Shown here in pieces: positions 26,464 to 34,690 of a DNA stretch of 64,000 nt (positions are counted from its first letter, which is position 1; the number at the start of each line of letters is the position of its first letter). The stretch comes from DASSQJ01 sp963726295 (GTDB lineage: Bacteria; Actinomycetota; Actinomycetes; Actinomycetales; Dermatophilaceae): positions 682,001 through 746,000 of the forward strand of contig CAVSBW010000002.1 in the NCBI GenBank assembly GCA_963726295.1, given 5' to 3'. The translations under genes and the position numbers were made by a program. The notes beneath the pieces were generated by a model. The model made no database searches. It was given only the letters and a program-made list of their open reading frames with translations, and was not told the DNA's origin.

Positions 26464-27665
26464 TGGGTGCGCTCCACCGTGATCCGATGGTAGGTCAGCG
26501 GGATCCTCGGTAGCCCGATGTAGCGGGCTCGGTCGAGGTCGACGTGTCCGAGGGGTTCGCCGTCGAGGAAGAACACGGCGTGGCGGAGGTCGATCAGGTA
26601 GCTGATTGTGACCCCTGCCCAGCGGCGGCCGAAGCTGACCCGTACGCCGGGAAGGTCGACTCCGCCGGTGTCGGAGAGCTTGCGGTGGTGCAGGGTGATC
26701 CGGCTGCGGACGGTGGTGGGGTCGGGGACGGCCTTGTCGGAGGCGTCGTAGCGTTCTTGCGGGGTCGCGCCGCCCAGGGCCTGGTGGGGACGTTGGGTGT
26801 TGTACAGGGCGTCGTAGGTGTCGAGCAGAACCTGGAGGTCATCGAGGGTCTCGGGCCGGGCACGGGCGGCGAGCCACCTCTCCAGGGTCTGCCACTCGCG
26901 TTCCTTCTTCCCGCAGGTCTGGGGGTGGCCCGGGCTGGAGTTGCTCATCGAGACCCCGATCAGGGCCAGGCGGACCTCGAACTCGGAGTACCCGCCGCCA
27001 CGCTGGAACCGCGCGGTGAACGCGGTGCCGTTGTCGCACAGCACCACCGCGGGCTTGCCGTACCGGTTCATCGCCGTGACCATGCACTGCCAGGTGTCCT
27101 GCCCGTTCTCCCCGGGCGCGGCCCGCGAGGCGACCACCATCCGGGAGTGGTCGTCCAGGAACCGCAGCACCACCGCCTTGGTCCCGTCGGCCAACGGTGT
27201 CTCGTGCCCGTCCAGCTGCCACATCCCGTTCGGTGCCATCGCCTCGAACCGCCGGTACGAGCGACGGGGCCGCTTGGCCGGGGTCGGCGTCGCCCGCCCG
27301 TGCGCGAGCAGGATCTTGTGGATCGTGCGCGCCGACGGCACCTGCTCCACGCCGGCGCGGACCAGCCAGTCATGCACCGACCGCGCGCCGGCGTCCCAGC
27401 CCGCCGCGAGCAACTCGTCATGCTTCAGGCACAACGTCTCGACCATCCCCGCCCCGGTCCGGTTCGGAGAAGATCCCGGGCGGCTCGAGCGCGGCAGCAG
27501 CCCCTGCAGCCCCTCCGCCTCCAGCCTCGCCTTGTACGTGTAGTACGAGCCCCGGCTCACCCCGAACTGGCGGCACACCGCCGTCACCGACAGGCCCGAG
27601 CCCTCCAGCACCGCGTGGGCCGCCAACGCCAGCCGTGCCTCCATCGACACACTCCGCTCGCTCAT
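26412..27665 (-). CDS. IS481-family transposase
   Basis: A 417-residue transposase. An N-terminal HTH (about 8-45, TAVCRQFGVSRGSYYTYKAR) precedes the HTH-like linker and an rve/DDE integrase core with WQLDGHETPL (first Asp), VVLCDNGTAF (second Asp) and a third acidic residue in the KKEREWQTLERWL region. Then come TQRPHQALGG and a C-terminal beta domain. The last 16 residues, DCSEPPFT-DCSERPFT, are encoded by the tandem terminal repeat itself. ATG 27665 was chosen; an upstream in-frame ATG would start in the other terminal repeat. Intact, so potentially active. Confidence 0.95.
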   Translation of the reverse strand: MSERSVSMEARLALAAHAVLEGSGLSVTAVCRQFGVSRGSYYTYKARLEAEGLQGLLPRSSRPGSSPNRTGAGMVETLCLKHDELLAAGWDAGARSVHDWLVRAGVEQVPSARTIHKILLAHGRATPTPAKRPRRSYRRFEAMAPNGMWQLDGHETPLADGTKAVVLRFLDDHSRMVVASRAAPGENGQDTWQCMVTAMNRYGKPAVVLCDNGTAFTARFQRGGGYSEFEVRLALIGVSMSNSSPGHPQTCGKKEREWQTLERWLAARARPETLDDLQVLLDTYDALYNTQRPHQALGGATPQERYDASDKAVPDPTTVRSRITLHHRKLSDTGGVDLPGVRVSFGRRWAGVTISYLIDLRHAVFFLDGEPLGHVDLDRARYIGLPRIPLTYHRITVERTHDCSEPPFTDCSERPFT

Positions 27666-27703
27666 GCAGCCAACAATCGACCGCTCGACCAAGCACCCCC
27701 GAG

Positions 27704-27754
27704 TGTTCAGAGACTCCCTTCACATCACTGTTCAGAAGGTCCCTTCAAATCACA
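27704..27754. repeat. Right terminal repeat, two tandem copies
   Basis: Inverted counterparts of the left repeat: TCCCTTCA at 27715 and 27740 (25-bp spacing), each preceded by a version of GTTCAGA. The outer copy ends at 27754 next to the target duplication. Confidence 0.85.
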
Positions 27755-27769
27755 GTCGCCCGGGCCAGG
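27755..27769. repeat. 15-bp target-site duplication, right copy
   Basis: Exact copy of 26395-26409, immediately outside the right inverted repeat and only 4 bp before the stop codon of the convergent response regulator. Confidence 0.92.
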
Positions 27770-27773
27770 GTGG

Positions 27774-28517
27774 TCACCCACGTCCCGGCGCGGCGTCGCC
27801 GCCGTCCCGGGGCAGGCCCGCGGACCGGGCGACCGCGATCGCCTCGGCGCGGTCGGCGACCTGGAGCTTGGTGAAGATGTTCGAGATGTGGTTGCGGACC
27901 GTCTTCGGGCTGATGACCAGGCGCTGGGCGATCTGCGAGTTCCGGGCGCCTCCCGCGATCAGCGCGAGGACCTCCCGCTCCCGCACGGTCAGCTGCGGCA
28001 GGACCGGGGCGGCCCGCCGGCCGGGCGTGCCCGTGAAGAAGTCGAGCATCCGGTCGGCGATCTCCGGCCCGAAGACCGCCTCGCCCCGGGCCACCGTGTG
28101 GACGCCGCGGACGATGTCCTCCGGTGTCGCCCCCTTGAGCAGGTAGCCCCTGGCCCCGGCGCGGAGGGCCGCGAAGACGGAGTCCTCCTCGTCGAGCATG
28201 GTGAGGACGAGGACGGCCACGTGCGGGCTGGTTGCGACGATGCGCCGGGTGGCCTCGATCCCGCCCAGCCGAGGGAGGTGAAGATCCATCACGACGACGT
28301 CGGGCTGGAGCTCCTCGGCCAGGTCGACCGCCTCGGGTCCGTCGGCGGCGGTGCCCACGACCTCCAGGCCGCCGTCCGAGGCGATGGCGCCGCTCACCCC
28401 GTCGCGGAACACCGGGTGGTCATCGACCACCAGGACGTTTGTCCGCTCCTCCGGTCGGGGGCCGGACGTCGCCTCACCCTCGTCGGGGCCGTCCCGCGGC
28501 AACGGCTCGTCGCTCAT
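27774..28517 (-). CDS. NarL/LuxR-family response regulator
   Basis: A 247-residue regulator. A hydrophilic leader of about 25 residues is followed by a receiver domain (VVDDHPVFRDG, phospho-acceptor in VVMDLHLPRLGG, Lys in GYLLKGA). The C-terminal LuxR HTH reads LTVREREVLALIAGG and NSQIAQRLVISPKTVRNHISNI. Its start overlaps the stop of the kinase gene as ATGA, so both are one operon. The stop lies 4 bp from the target duplication of the IS element, which therefore separates the gene from part of its old terminator. Confidence 0.95.
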   Translation of the reverse strand: MSDEPLPRDGPDEGEATSGPRPEERTNVLVVDDHPVFRDGVSGAIASDGGLEVVGTAADGPEAVDLAEELQPDVVVMDLHLPRLGGIEATRRIVATSPHVAVLVLTMLDEEDSVFAALRAGARGYLLKGATPEDIVRGVHTVARGEAVFGPEIADRMLDFFTGTPGRRAAPVLPQLTVREREVLALIAGGARNSQIAQRLVISPKTVRNHISNIFTKLQVADRAEAIAVARSAGLPRDGGDAAPGRG

Positions 28518-30565
28518 CGGTCCTCCTCCGTCCGGGCGGGCACCGCCAGGGGCAGGGTCGCACGCACCCGGGTGCCCCCCGTGACGACACCCTCGACCTC
28601 ACAGGCGCCACCCAGCTCCTCGGCCCGGTCGCGCATCGACCCCAGGCCCACTCCGTGGCCGGACAACCCCCGGGGCAGCCCGACGCCGTCGTCCTCGACC
28701 TGTACCACGAGCGCCGGCGGCACCTCCTCGACGCACACCGAGACGGTCACTCGCTGGGCGCGGCTGTGCCGCGTCGCGTTGGTGAGGGCCTCGGTCCCGA
28801 TCCGGTAGGCCGCCACCTCGACGGCGGCGGGCAGCGACCCACCATCGAGCGAGGACCGCACCGAGACCCGTCCCGGCAACAGCGCCTCGGCCCGCTCACG
28901 GAGCGCTTCGGCGAGTCCGAGCTCGTCGAGCGCCGGAGGGCGGAGGTCGTCGACGATCCGCCGGATGTCGGCCACGGCCTCCCGCACGCCGGCCTCCAGC
29001 CCGGCCACCCGGCTGAGCGCGGCCTCGGGGTCGTCGGGCAGCGCCTGTCGCGCCGTGCCGGCCTGGAGGGCGAGCCCGGCCAGGGCGGACCCGACACCGT
29101 CGTGCAGGTCGCGCCGCAACCGGCGGCGCTCCTCCTCGCGGGCCAGGACCAACTGCTCCCGAGAGCGTTGGAGGTCCTCTGCGAGCCGGACGGCGTGGGC
29201 GACCCCGGCCACCTGCCTCGCGACGTCCTCGAGCACCCGCACGTCGGCGGCGGAGAGCTCCTCGGTCTGCGAGCGCTGGCCCACGACGAGGGTGCCGACC
29301 CGCTCACCCTGGTGCACGAGGTCGAAGCCGCGGGCCGCGCCGCGAGGCGTCCCGTAGGTGGCCGCCGGGGTGTCCGGTGCACCGGCCAGGCTCACGGCAA
29401 CGTAGGGGAGCCGCAGCGCCTCCCCCACCGTCTCGGTGACCGCAGGGAGCAGCCCCGCGGGGGCGAGCGAGTCGGCGACCCGACGGTTGAGGCGCGACAT
29501 CGCGCGGGCCGGGTCGTCACGGTCGCCGTACATGAGCCGGTTGACGGCCCCCTGCATCCACTGCCGGAGCGGGTAGGCGGCGATGGCGACCGACGCCACG
29601 ACGAGCACCGACCACCGCCACTCGAGCTCCGCAGGCGTCGTGGAGGACACGAGCACGACAACGACCCCGTACGCCGCGAGCACCGACGCGGTGAGCCCGC
29701 CGTAGACGAGGGTGCGGTTGATGAGGACGTCGATGTCGTAGAGCCGGTACTTGACGATGGCGACCGTGATGGCGACCGGTACCAGGAAGACCGGGAGCAG
29801 CATGACGACAGCGCCCGCGACCCCCCACCCGCCGAGCCCGAGCCCACCGACGGTGAAGCCGACCGCCCACCCCGCGGCGGCCACCCCGAGCGCGTAGAGC
29901 AGCCAGCGCAGCTGCTCCCGCTCGTCGCCGCCAGCACGACGGCGGCGAACCACCACGGAGGCCAGGGCCACGAGCACCGCGACCGGGGCGAGGGGCATGA
30001 GGACGGCGACGACGACGGCCTCGGGCACCTGCAGGGGTCGCTCCACCTCCTGGAAGTCCACCGGATCCGACGGGTAGAGGGCGTAGCCGATGGTGGCGAG
30101 GGCCAGCCACACGCCCCCGATGACGGCCACGGGCCGCCAGCGTGGGCCGGGGAGCCGGCCTTCGGGGAAGAGGAGCGGGACGAAGAAGAGGACCACCATC
30201 ACCGAGGGGAACCAGTTCCACTCCGCGAACCACGCGGCATAGCCCTCGCCGGGCAACCCACCGGCGCGCAGGTAGAGGCCCGTGACGGCGTAGCACCGGG
30301 CGGCCGCATCCACGACGACCACGGCCGAGACGCCTACGAGGATCCACCCGATCGGGTGGCGGGGGTACCGCCGCAGGATGACGGCACCGAGGGCCGGGAA
30401 GCCGGCCACCAGGACGTTGACGACGTGGATCGACAGCTGGTCGGCGAAGCGCCGCGGCAGCTCGTCGAGGTGGGTGGCGACGAGGGTGAGGACGGCCACC
30501 TGCGAGGCAAGGACGGCCGCGGCCACGGCCCAGCCCCAGCCGGCGGCGCGTCCTCGGACTCCCAC
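28514..30565 (-). CDS. Sensor histidine kinase, HisKA_3 (NarX/DesK type) with multi-TM sensor
   Basis: A 683-residue kinase. Nine or ten transmembrane helices occupy about 10-330, including the YRLYDIDVLINRTLVYG segment common in actinobacterial LuxR-partner kinases. A GAF-like region (about 360-455) follows. The phospho-histidine is in RRRLRRDLHDGVGSALAGL, and the ATPase has EALTNATRHS, VEDDGVGLPRG and GHGVGLGSMRDRAEELGG. It phosphorylates the downstream-encoded NarL-type regulator; the genes overlap by 4 nt. Signal probably membrane-related; not identifiable. Confidence 0.95.
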   Translation of the reverse strand: MGVRGRAAGWGWAVAAAVLASQVAVLTLVATHLDELPRRFADQLSIHVVNVLVAGFPALGAVILRRYPRHPIGWILVGVSAVVVVDAAARCYAVTGLYLRAGGLPGEGYAAWFAEWNWFPSVMVVLFFVPLLFPEGRLPGPRWRPVAVIGGVWLALATIGYALYPSDPVDFQEVERPLQVPEAVVVAVLMPLAPVAVLVALASVVVRRRRAGGDEREQLRWLLYALGVAAAGWAVGFTVGGLGLGGWGVAGAVVMLLPVFLVPVAITVAIVKYRLYDIDVLINRTLVYGGLTASVLAAYGVVVVLVSSTTPAELEWRWSVLVVASVAIAAYPLRQWMQGAVNRLMYGDRDDPARAMSRLNRRVADSLAPAGLLPAVTETVGEALRLPYVAVSLAGAPDTPAATYGTPRGAARGFDLVHQGERVGTLVVGQRSQTEELSAADVRVLEDVARQVAGVAHAVRLAEDLQRSREQLVLAREEERRRLRRDLHDGVGSALAGLALQAGTARQALPDDPEAALSRVAGLEAGVREAVADIRRIVDDLRPPALDELGLAEALRERAEALLPGRVSVRSSLDGGSLPAAVEVAAYRIGTEALTNATRHSRAQRVTVSVCVEEVPPALVVQVEDDGVGLPRGLSGHGVGLGSMRDRAEELGGACEVEGVVTGGTRVRATLPLAVPARTEEDR

Positions 30566-30586
30566 GGTGTCTCCCTGGCCTCGCCG

Positions 30587-31273
30587 CTACCCGGCCGCGA
30601 CCGGTGACGGCGGGCGAGCCACCAGGCCGGCCACGGACAGCCAGACGAGGAAGAGGATCGTCGGAAGTGAGAAGAAGACCCAGGACACGACGAGAAGCGG
30701 CGCGACGACGAAGCCGGTCCAGATGAGCCACCCCGGAAGGCCACCGGTGCGGCGAGCGGCGACGCCGAGGCCGACGAGCACCACTGTGCCACCCCAGGAC
30801 GCGATCGCCTGGACCTGGCTGCCTATGAGGTCTGCTGCATAGCCGCTCGCGGGGTCCGCCGGGAAGCCCTCCCCCGTGCCGGAGGCGAGGTGCTGCGCGG
30901 CGCTGGCGGCTGCGGCGCCGGCGGTCAGCAGTGCCGCCATTGCGACGGCCCCGAGACGGGCGACCCGTCCCGGGCCGGGCGCGGCGTCCCCGCCGGTGAG
31001 CCGGCCACTGATGAAGGTCACGACCCAGAGGAGCAGCGCCGCGGCGACGGGGGTGAGGATGAACGCGGACACGGCCACGGGGACCATCCGGGCGTCGTCG
31101 GCGTGGGCCGCGCCGTAGTCGGCGAGCGATCCGCCCTCGTAGACCGACGGTCCGGTGACGAGGGGGACCGAGGCGGCGACGAAGGCGACGGCGAAGGCGA
31201 TGCCGGTGAACCGGGACACCCGGGCACCGGCAGAGCGCACGGGGGATGCGGGCAGGCGTTGGACGGTGGTCAT
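30587..31273 (-). CDS. Six-helix membrane protein, function unknown
   Basis: A 228-residue protein with six hydrophobic helices (roughly 22-40, 66-90, 105-127, 148-166, 175-197 and 200-220) and short polar loops. No catalytic motif is visible. The pattern is reminiscent of DUF4386-type membrane proteins, with low certainty. It starts the minus-strand run that continues, 21 nt later, into the sensor kinase gene, so it may be co-transcribed and help sensing. Confidence 0.7.
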   Translation of the reverse strand: MTTVQRLPASPVRSAGARVSRFTGIAFAVAFVAASVPLVTGPSVYEGGSLADYGAAHADDARMVPVAVSAFILTPVAAALLLWVVTFISGRLTGGDAAPGPGRVARLGAVAMAALLTAGAAAASAAQHLASGTGEGFPADPASGYAADLIGSQVQAIASWGGTVVLVGLGVAARRTGGLPGWLIWTGFVVAPLLVVSWVFFSLPTILFLVWLSVAGLVARPPSPVAAG

Positions 31274-31488
31274 GACGGGGCCTCCACTGGTACGGATGAG
31301 CTGACCCGTCCAGCGTCACCGGCCCGACGTCCCGGACGCATGGGACCCAGAGTCCCATCCCGTCCCGGTCGCTGTCCCCACCGCGGAACCCATGGGCCCT
31401 CGCCCGTGTGGGCCTCCGGGGTGCGTGAACAAGCCGGGACCTCCTCGGCGGGCCCACACACGTTTGCGCGAGGGATCGACCCCGTCGC

Positions 31489-31531
31489 ACGCAGATGCGG
31501 CGCTAGAGTCACTCTCATGACGCAGATGCGG
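31489..31531. repeat. Exact 12-bp direct repeat around the mop/mod promoter
   Basis: ACGCAGATGCGG occurs at 31489-31500 and again at 31520-31531, 31 bp apart (three helical turns). The first copy lies just upstream of a TAGAGT -10 box; the second overlaps codons 2-5. This is a plausible autoregulator binding site. Confidence 0.6.
31504..31509 (+). promoter_or_regulatory. -10 box of a probable leaderless mod promoter
   Basis: TAGAGT ends 7 nt before the ATG of the HTH-Mop gene, so transcription should begin at or near the start codon. No Shine-Dalgarno is seen. A 12-bp direct repeat brackets this site. Confidence 0.6.
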
Positions 31532-31912
31532 ATTGCCGAGGCGGCGGAGCTGCTGGGGGTGTCCGACGACACCGTGCGCCGGATGGTCGATGCCGGGCGC
31601 CTCCCGGCCGCCCACGACGACGCCGGACGGCTCGTCGTCGAGGGAGCCGACCTCGCCGCCGTCGCCCAGGAGGTCGCCCGCCCGGCTCCGGTCGGCGTGG
31701 TCTCGGACGAGTCGGCCCGCAACCGGATGCGCGGAATCGTCACCCGTGTGGTCACCGACACCGTGATGGCCCAGGTCGAGCTGCAGTGCGGTCCGTTCCG
31801 CATCGTCTCGCTCATGTCGAGCGAGGCCGTCGAGTCGCTGGGGCTCGAGGTGGGCACGGTCGCGGTGGCGTCGATCAAGTCGACGAACGTCGTCGTCGGG
31901 GTGACCCGGTGA
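31517..31912 (+). CDS. HTH-TOBE (Mop) molybdate-responsive protein
   Basis: A 131-residue protein joining a MerR/excisionase-like helix-turn-helix (residues 3-50, RIAEAAELLGVSDDTVRRMVDAGRL) to a single Mop/TOBE domain (about 66-131) with RNRMRGIVTRV and VASIKSTNVVVGV, which binds molybdate or tungstate oxyanions. It heads modABC, overlapping modA as GTGA. A role as molybdate-sensing regulator of its own operon is inferred from domains and from a direct repeat at its promoter. Replaces ModE, which is not seen. Confidence 0.9.
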   Translation: MTQMRIAEAAELLGVSDDTVRRMVDAGRLPAAHDDAGRLVVEGADLAAVAQEVARPAPVGVVSDESARNRMRGIVTRVVTDTVMAQVELQCGPFRIVSLMSSEAVESLGLEVGTVAVASIKSTNVVVGVTR

Positions 31913-32694
31913 GGACACCCCGCCCGGCGGTACGCCGCCGGGACCGGCCCCCGGGTCGCGTCCTCGCGGCGGCCGCGGCCTCCCTGCTCCTGCTGGCGGG
32001 CTGCGGCGCCGGCGGCGCGAGCGCGTCGTCCGACAGCGGCACCGTCACCGTCCTGGCCGCTGCGTCGCTGACCGCGCCCTTCACCGCCATCGCGGAGCAG
32101 TACATGGCCGACCACCCCGGCACCGAGGTCAGGCTCAGCTTCGGGTCCAGCACCACGTTGGCCCAGCAGGTGGCCCAGGGGGCACCGGCCGACGTCCTCG
32201 CCACCGCCGGCACGTCGGCGATGAACCTCCTGGGCGACGTCGAGCCGGCCGCGACCGTCACCATCGCGCGAAACACCCTCGAGATCGCCACGCCGCCGGG
32301 CAACCCCGCGCACGTCGTCGGGCTCGACGACCTCGCCTCCAGCGACGTCGACGTCGTCCTGTGCGCGGCCACGGTGCCGTGCGGCAGGGCCGCCGACGAG
32401 GTCCTGGCCCGCGCCGGGGTCACGCCGCACGTCGTCTCCCGCGAGGTCGACGTCACCGCCACCCTGGCCAAGGTGCGTCTCGACGAGGCGGATGCCGCCG
32501 TGGTGTACCACTCCGACGTCGCCTCGTCGAAGGGGTCCATCGAGGGGGTCGAGATCCCCGAGTCCGACAACACCACCCTCACGTACCCGCTGGCCCGCTT
32601 CGGGGACTCGTCGGCCGCGGCCGACTTCGGTGCCTACGTGGCCGGTCCCGAGGGGACGGCCGCCCTGGTCGCCGCGGGGTTCCTCGCGCCATGA
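31909..32694 (+). CDS. modA: Molybdate ABC transporter substrate-binding lipoprotein
   Basis: A 261-residue lipoprotein. A basic N-terminus, a hydrophobic stretch and the lipobox LLAGC end near residue 32. The mature protein has the ModA start TVTVLAAASLTAPF and the oxyanion-binding segments SFGSSTTLAQQV and ADVLATAG, plus VVYHSDVASS near the C-terminal hinge. It captures molybdate (or tungstate) outside the cell and delivers it to ModB. GTG 31909 overlaps the regulator stop; TGA is followed at once by modB. Confidence 0.95.
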   Translation: MRTPRPAVRRRDRPPGRVLAAAAASLLLLAGCGAGGASASSDSGTVTVLAAASLTAPFTAIAEQYMADHPGTEVRLSFGSSTTLAQQVAQGAPADVLATAGTSAMNLLGDVEPAATVTIARNTLEIATPPGNPAHVVGLDDLASSDVDVVLCAATVPCGRAADEVLARAGVTPHVVSREVDVTATLAKVRLDEADAAVVYHSDVASSKGSIEGVEIPESDNTTLTYPLARFGDSSAAADFGAYVAGPEGTAALVAAGFLAP

Positions 32695-33557
32695 GCGTCC
32701 TGACGACGCCGGGCGCCGGCGGCCCGGGCCCCGACATCGGGGCGGGCCACGACCACACGGTGCGGCCGCCCAGCCCCTGGCGCCCGCGGGCCTCGCGGGC
32801 GCTCCTCGTCGTCCCGGCCGCGCTCGCCGTGGCCCTCGTCGCCGTCCCCCTCCTCGGCCTCCTCGCCGGTACCGACTGGACCGAGCTGCCCGCGCGGCTC
32901 ACCGACCCCGTGGTGCGGCCGGCCCTCTGGCTGTCATTCGTCACCACCGTCGTCACCGTGGTGGTGTGCGTCGTCCTCGGCACCCCTCTCGCCTGGCTGC
33001 TGTCCCGGGCGGACGGCCGGTCCGCCACCTGGCTGCGGGCCGTCCTCACCGTGCCGGTCGTGCTGCCGCCGGTCGTCGGCGGTGTCGCCCTTCTCCTGGC
33101 GTACGGTCGCAACGGTCTCGTGGGGTCCACGCTGCTCCAGGTGTTCGGCCTGCGCATCCCCTTCACGCCGGTGGCGGTGGTGCTCGCCCAGGTGTTCGTG
33201 TCGCTGCCGTTCTTCGTCATCGCCGCGGAGGGAGCGATGCGCGGCATCGACCGACGCGTCCTGGACGTCGCCACCACCCTCGGGGCCTCCCCCACCCGCC
33301 TGCTGCTGCGGGTCGCGCTCCCGCTCGCCGCCCCCGGCATCGCCTCGGGAGCGGCCCTGGCGTGGGCGCGCGCACTCGGCGAGTTCGGCGCCACCATCAC
33401 CTTCGCGGGGAACTTCGCCGGCCGCACCCAGACCGCCCCGCTCGCGGTGTACGTGACGCTTCAGGAGGACCCCCAGACCGCCGTGGCGCTGAGCCTGGCT
33501 CTCCTCACCGTCTCCGTGCTGGTGCTCGGGCTGCTCCGAGGGAGGTGGATCCGGTGA
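32691..33557 (+). CDS. modB: Molybdate ABC transporter permease
   Basis: A 288-residue permease with a hydrophilic N-terminus of about 35 residues and five or six transmembrane helices. The EAA loop that docks the ATPase is VATTLGASPTRLLLRVALPLAAPGI. LPPVVGG and ALGEFGATITFAGN are typical of ModB. The ATG overlaps the modA stop as ATGA, and its stop overlaps modC as GTGA, so the operon is tightly coupled. Confidence 0.96.
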   Translation: MSVLTTPGAGGPGPDIGAGHDHTVRPPSPWRPRASRALLVVPAALAVALVAVPLLGLLAGTDWTELPARLTDPVVRPALWLSFVTTVVTVVVCVVLGTPLAWLLSRADGRSATWLRAVLTVPVVLPPVVGGVALLLAYGRNGLVGSTLLQVFGLRIPFTPVAVVLAQVFVSLPFFVIAAEGAMRGIDRRVLDVATTLGASPTRLLLRVALPLAAPGIASGAALAWARALGEFGATITFAGNFAGRTQTAPLAVYVTLQEDPQTAVALSLALLTVSVLVLGLLRGRWIR

Positions 33558-34609
33558 GCCTGGACGCCCGCGTGGTGGCCCGGCGCGGTGGCTTCCGCAG
33601 CGAGGTGGCCCTGCGGGCGGGGAACGGAGAGGTGGTCGCCGTGCTCGGGCCCAATGGCGCCGGGAAGACGACGACCCTGCACGCCCTCGCCGGACTCGTG
33701 CGCCTCGAGGCCGGCCACGTGCGCGTCGACGGCGTGACCTGGGCCGACGGACACCACCACGTCGACGCCTCGCAACGGGCGGTGGGGATGCTGGCCGCCG
33801 ACCACCTGCTCTTCCCCCACCTCACGGCTCGCGGCAACGTCGCCTTCGGGCCCCGCAGCCGGGGTGCGGGCCGGGGCTCCGCCCACGCGCGGGCCGACCG
33901 GGAGCTCGCCGCCCTCGGGATCGCCGACCTAGCGGACCGCCGGCCGGCGCAGCTCTCGCACGGCCAGGCGCAGCGGGTGGCCCTCGCTCGCGCCCTGGCC
34001 ACCGACCCGAGCCTGCTGCTCCTCGACGAGCCGCTCTCGGCCCTCGACCCCGCCACCCGCCCCCACGTGCGGGCCACCCTGGCGGCCCGGCTGCGCGACT
34101 ACCGCGGCAGCACCGTCGTGGTGACGCACGACCCGCTCGACGCCCTCACCCTCGCCGACCACCTCGTCTTCGTCGACGACGGCGTGGTCGTGCAGGAGGG
34201 CGCGCCGTCCGAGGTCGTGGCCCGTCCCAGGAACCCCTACGTCGCCCACGTCGTCGGGCTCAACCTGCGCGCCGGCGTCGCCGAGGACGGCCAGAGCGTC
34301 AGCACCGGGCTCGGGACCGTCGTGACGGCGGGCCACTCGCACCGCGGGGCGTCGTGGGTCGCCTTCTCCCCCAGCGCCGTCGCGCTGTATCCGGAGCCAC
34401 CGCACAGCTCGGTGCGCAACGTGTGGGCGGCCCGGGTGGAGTCCGTCGAGCTGGTAGGGCAGTCGGCCCGGGTCCGGCTGTCGGCGGCCGACGAGGCCGG
34501 GCTCGTGGCCGAGGTGACGGCCGGGTCGGTGGCGAGCCTTCAGCTGCATCCGGGCACCGAGCTCTGGGCCGGGGTCAAGGCCACCGAGGTCAGCGCCTAC
34601 CCGTCCTGA
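33554..34609 (+). CDS. modC: Molybdate ABC transporter ATP-binding protein
   Basis: A 351-residue ATPase. Walker A is GPNGAGKTT (about 32-40), Walker B LLLLDEPLSALD, H-loop VVTHD. The signature reads LSHGQAQRVALARAL, with His in place of the usual second Gly. A C-terminal Mop/TOBE domain (about 275-351, WAARVESVELVGQSARV) probably senses internal molybdate, as in ModC. GTG 33554 follows GGGAGG. Last gene of the mod operon. Confidence 0.94.
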   Translation: MSLDARVVARRGGFRSEVALRAGNGEVVAVLGPNGAGKTTTLHALAGLVRLEAGHVRVDGVTWADGHHHVDASQRAVGMLAADHLLFPHLTARGNVAFGPRSRGAGRGSAHARADRELAALGIADLADRRPAQLSHGQAQRVALARALATDPSLLLLDEPLSALDPATRPHVRATLAARLRDYRGSTVVVTHDPLDALTLADHLVFVDDGVVVQEGAPSEVVARPRNPYVAHVVGLNLRAGVAEDGQSVSTGLGTVVTAGHSHRGASWVAFSPSAVALYPEPPHSSVRNVWAARVESVELVGQSARVRLSAADEAGLVAEVTAGSVASLQLHPGTELWAGVKATEVSAYPS

Positions 34610-34654
34610 GGCCGCGGAGCCGATCGCGACGGTGCACAGCCCCGGCGACCCTTT

Positions 34655-34684
34655 TGTTGGACGTCCTAGTACCTCGCTACCCTC
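34655..34684 (+). promoter_or_regulatory. Promoter of the acyl-CoA dehydrogenase gene (probably leaderless)
   Basis: TTGTTG (34655-34660), an 18-bp spacer and TACCCT (34679-34684) sit 6 nt before the ATG at 34691. Both elements resemble housekeeping sigma boxes, and no SD is present, which fits a leaderless mRNA. Confidence 0.6.
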
Positions 34685-34690
34685 GATGGC

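Larger units (their letters stand above)
26410..27754 (-). mobile_element. Complete IS481-family insertion sequence, 1345 bp
   Basis: Ends read TGTCATGTGAAGGGACGTTC and, on the other strand, TGTGATTTGAAGGGACCTTC, with 25 of 28 terminal bases shared. Each end carries a second degenerate copy of the same repeat 24-25 bp inward. A single intact DDE transposase fills the interior. The element is flanked by perfect 15-bp direct repeats. TG...CA termini and duplications of up to about 15 bp are usual for IS481 from memory. It sits between two convergent genes and breaks no coding sequence. Confidence 0.92.

Noticed and set aside
26360..27774. Larger genomic island around the IS element
   Set aside because: Only one transposase, short flanking duplications and ordinary chromosomal genes on both sides; no integrase, tRNA or attachment site.
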